A DNA stretch of 5,988 bases from NCBI GenBank assembly GCA_902470345.1, contig CABRGB010000080.1, positions 1-5,988 of the forward strand, in the 5' to 3' direction. Source of the DNA: an uncultured Collinsella sp. (GTDB lineage Bacteria; Actinomycetota; Coriobacteriia; Coriobacteriales; Coriobacteriaceae). The translations under genes were made by a program, and so were the position numbers. Positions 5,004 through 5,988 of the stretch are shown in pieces (within the stretch, counting starts at the first letter, position 1; each line of letters begins with the position of its first letter). Below the pieces are notes generated by a model. The model was not told where the DNA came from, did no database searches, and saw nothing but the letters and a program-made list of their open reading frames with translations.

Positions 5004-5984
5004 ATGAGCGATTTCCTTAACCGTATGAAGTCTGCCGCCAAGGCCGACCTTAAGACGATCGTCCTGCCCGAGGGCGAGGATCCGCGTACCATCGTCGCGG
5101 CAAACAAAATCATCGAGGAGGGCCTGGCAAAGCTCGTCATCCTGGGCAACCCCGACGAGATCGATGTTCCCGGCGCCACCGTCATCGACCCGCGCAACGC
5201 CGAGAAGCACGAGGAGTACGCGCAGAAGTTTGCCGAGCTCCGCGCCAAGAAGGGCGTTACCATCGAGCAGGCTCGCGCCCAGGTGATGGACGCCACCTAC
5301 TTTGGCACCATGATGGTCAAGATGGGCGACGCCGACGGCCTGGTCTCCGGCGCCTGCCACTCCACCGCCGACACCCTGCGCCCCGCGCTGCAGATCCTCA
5401 AGACCGCCCCGGGCACCAAGCTGGTCTCGGCCTTCTTCGTGATGTGCACCGACACCCCGCAGTTCGGTACCGACGGCACGCTGATCTTCGCCGACTGCGG
5501 CCTCAACATTAATCCGTCTTCTGACGAGCTCTCCGAGATCGCCATCGCCTCCGCTCACTCTTGGTCCACCTTCATGGGCAACGTTGAGCCGCACGTGGCC
5601 ATGCTCTCCTACTCCACCATGGGCTCCGCCGGTGGCGAGGTCGCCAAGAAGGTCCAGGAGGCTGTGAAGTTCTGCAAGGAGAAGGCTCCCGAGCTCGCCA
5701 TCGACGGCGACCTGCAGCTCGATGCCGCTATCGTCCCCACCGTCGCCCAGCTCAAGGCTCCCGGCTCCTCCGTCGCCGGTAAGGCCAACGTGCTCGTGTT
5801 CCCCGACCTCGAGGCCGGCAACATCGGCTACAAGCTGGTCCAGCGCTTCGCTGGCGCTGACGCCTACGGCCCCATCCTGCAGGGCATCGCCAAGCCGGTC
5901 AACGACCTGTCGCGCGGCTGCTCTGCCGACGACATCGTGGGTGTCGTGGCCATCACCGCCGTCCAGGCTCAGATGGCTGAGTAG
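5004..5984 (+). CDS. pta: Phosphate acetyltransferase
   Basis: This cytosolic enzyme converts acetyl-CoA and phosphate to acetyl phosphate and CoA, the first step of the Pta-AckA route that makes ATP and acetate in fermenting bacteria. At 326 aa it is the short, single-domain form, without the long N-terminal regulatory region of the E. coli type. Family blocks include IVLPEGEDPRT (19-29), MGDADGLVSGACHSTADTLR (107-126), NIGYKLVQRFAGA in the C-terminal third, and KPVNDLSRGCSADDIV (297-312). Ser303, Arg304 and Asp310 in that last block correspond to catalytic Ser309, Arg310 and Asp316 of the Methanosarcina enzyme. The start has AAGGAG four bases upstream. Codon choice is strongly biased to C-ending codons, more so than in the other genes here, which fits high expression. 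ackA would be expected downstream, outside the window. Confidence 0.97.
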   Translation: MSDFLNRMKSAAKADLKTIVLPEGEDPRTIVAANKIIEEGLAKLVILGNPDEIDVPGATVIDPRNAEKHEEYAQKFAELRAKKGVTIEQARAQVMDATYFGTMMVKMGDADGLVSGACHSTADTLRPALQILKTAPGTKLVSAFFVMCTDTPQFGTDGTLIFADCGLNINPSSDELSEIAIASAHSWSTFMGNVEPHVAMLSYSTMGSAGGEVAKKVQEAVKFCKEKAPELAIDGDLQLDAAIVPTVAQLKAPGSSVAGKANVLVFPDLEAGNIGYKLVQRFAGADAYGPILQGIAKPVNDLSRGCSADDIVGVVAITAVQAQMAE

Positions 5985-5988
5985 CGGA

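Noticed and set aside
4899..5594. 231-codon open frame on the - strand, antisense to pta
   Set aside because: It lies opposite a well-conserved pta, is Gly/Val/Leu-rich low-complexity translation, and has no recognisable motif.

Overview
The window reads as ordinary chromosome from a high-GC, probably anaerobic actinobacterium of the Coriobacteriia, most likely Collinsella or a close relative. I infer this from protein style, GC-rich third positions, Cys-rich cytosolic proteins and gene content; no rRNA or other taxonomic marker is present. Six protein genes are supported, four of them confidently assigned to named families with intact active-site motifs (Maf, UDP-galactopyranose mutase, phosphate acetyltransferase, P1 peptidase), plus a 5'-truncated DJ-1/PfpI gene and a family 2 glycosyltransferase.

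Layout: (1) 1-1069, + strand: a DJ-1/PfpI gene cut by the window edge, overlapping a Maf nucleotide pyrophosphatase gene by an ATGA start/stop junction. (2) 1070-1170: a short gap with two GC-rich hairpins and a good ribosome binding site. (3) 1171-2172, +: a P1/S58 (DmpA/NylC-type) self-processing peptidase. (4) 2173-2545: a 373-base non-coding stretch, the most unusual part of the window. It holds two large hairpins (2185-2309 and 2404-2513) in opposite orientation. They share a conserved ~55-nt core whose differences are compensated base-pair changes, but each core is wrapped in its own, unrelated, perfect outer stem. Between them lies a short copy of the 3' end of the neighbouring glycosyltransferase gene. 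(5) 2546-4772, - strand: glf and a glycosyltransferase in an overlapping two-gene unit that probably makes and uses UDP-galactofuranose for an envelope glycan. (6) 4773-5003: a divergent promoter region with back-to-back consensus -10 boxes, a palindrome at the predicted pta start point and a hairpin in the pta leader. (7) 5004-5984, +: pta, acetyl-CoA to acetyl phosphate, normally paired with ackA, which would lie beyond the right edge.

Functionally the window mixes housekeeping (pta energy metabolism, Maf and DJ-1 damage control, a peptidase) with an envelope-glycan pair. The coding genes look conventional. The best candidate for something undescribed is the pair of core-conserved, arm-variable hairpin elements at 2185-2513; whether they are known repeats cannot be decided without a genome search.
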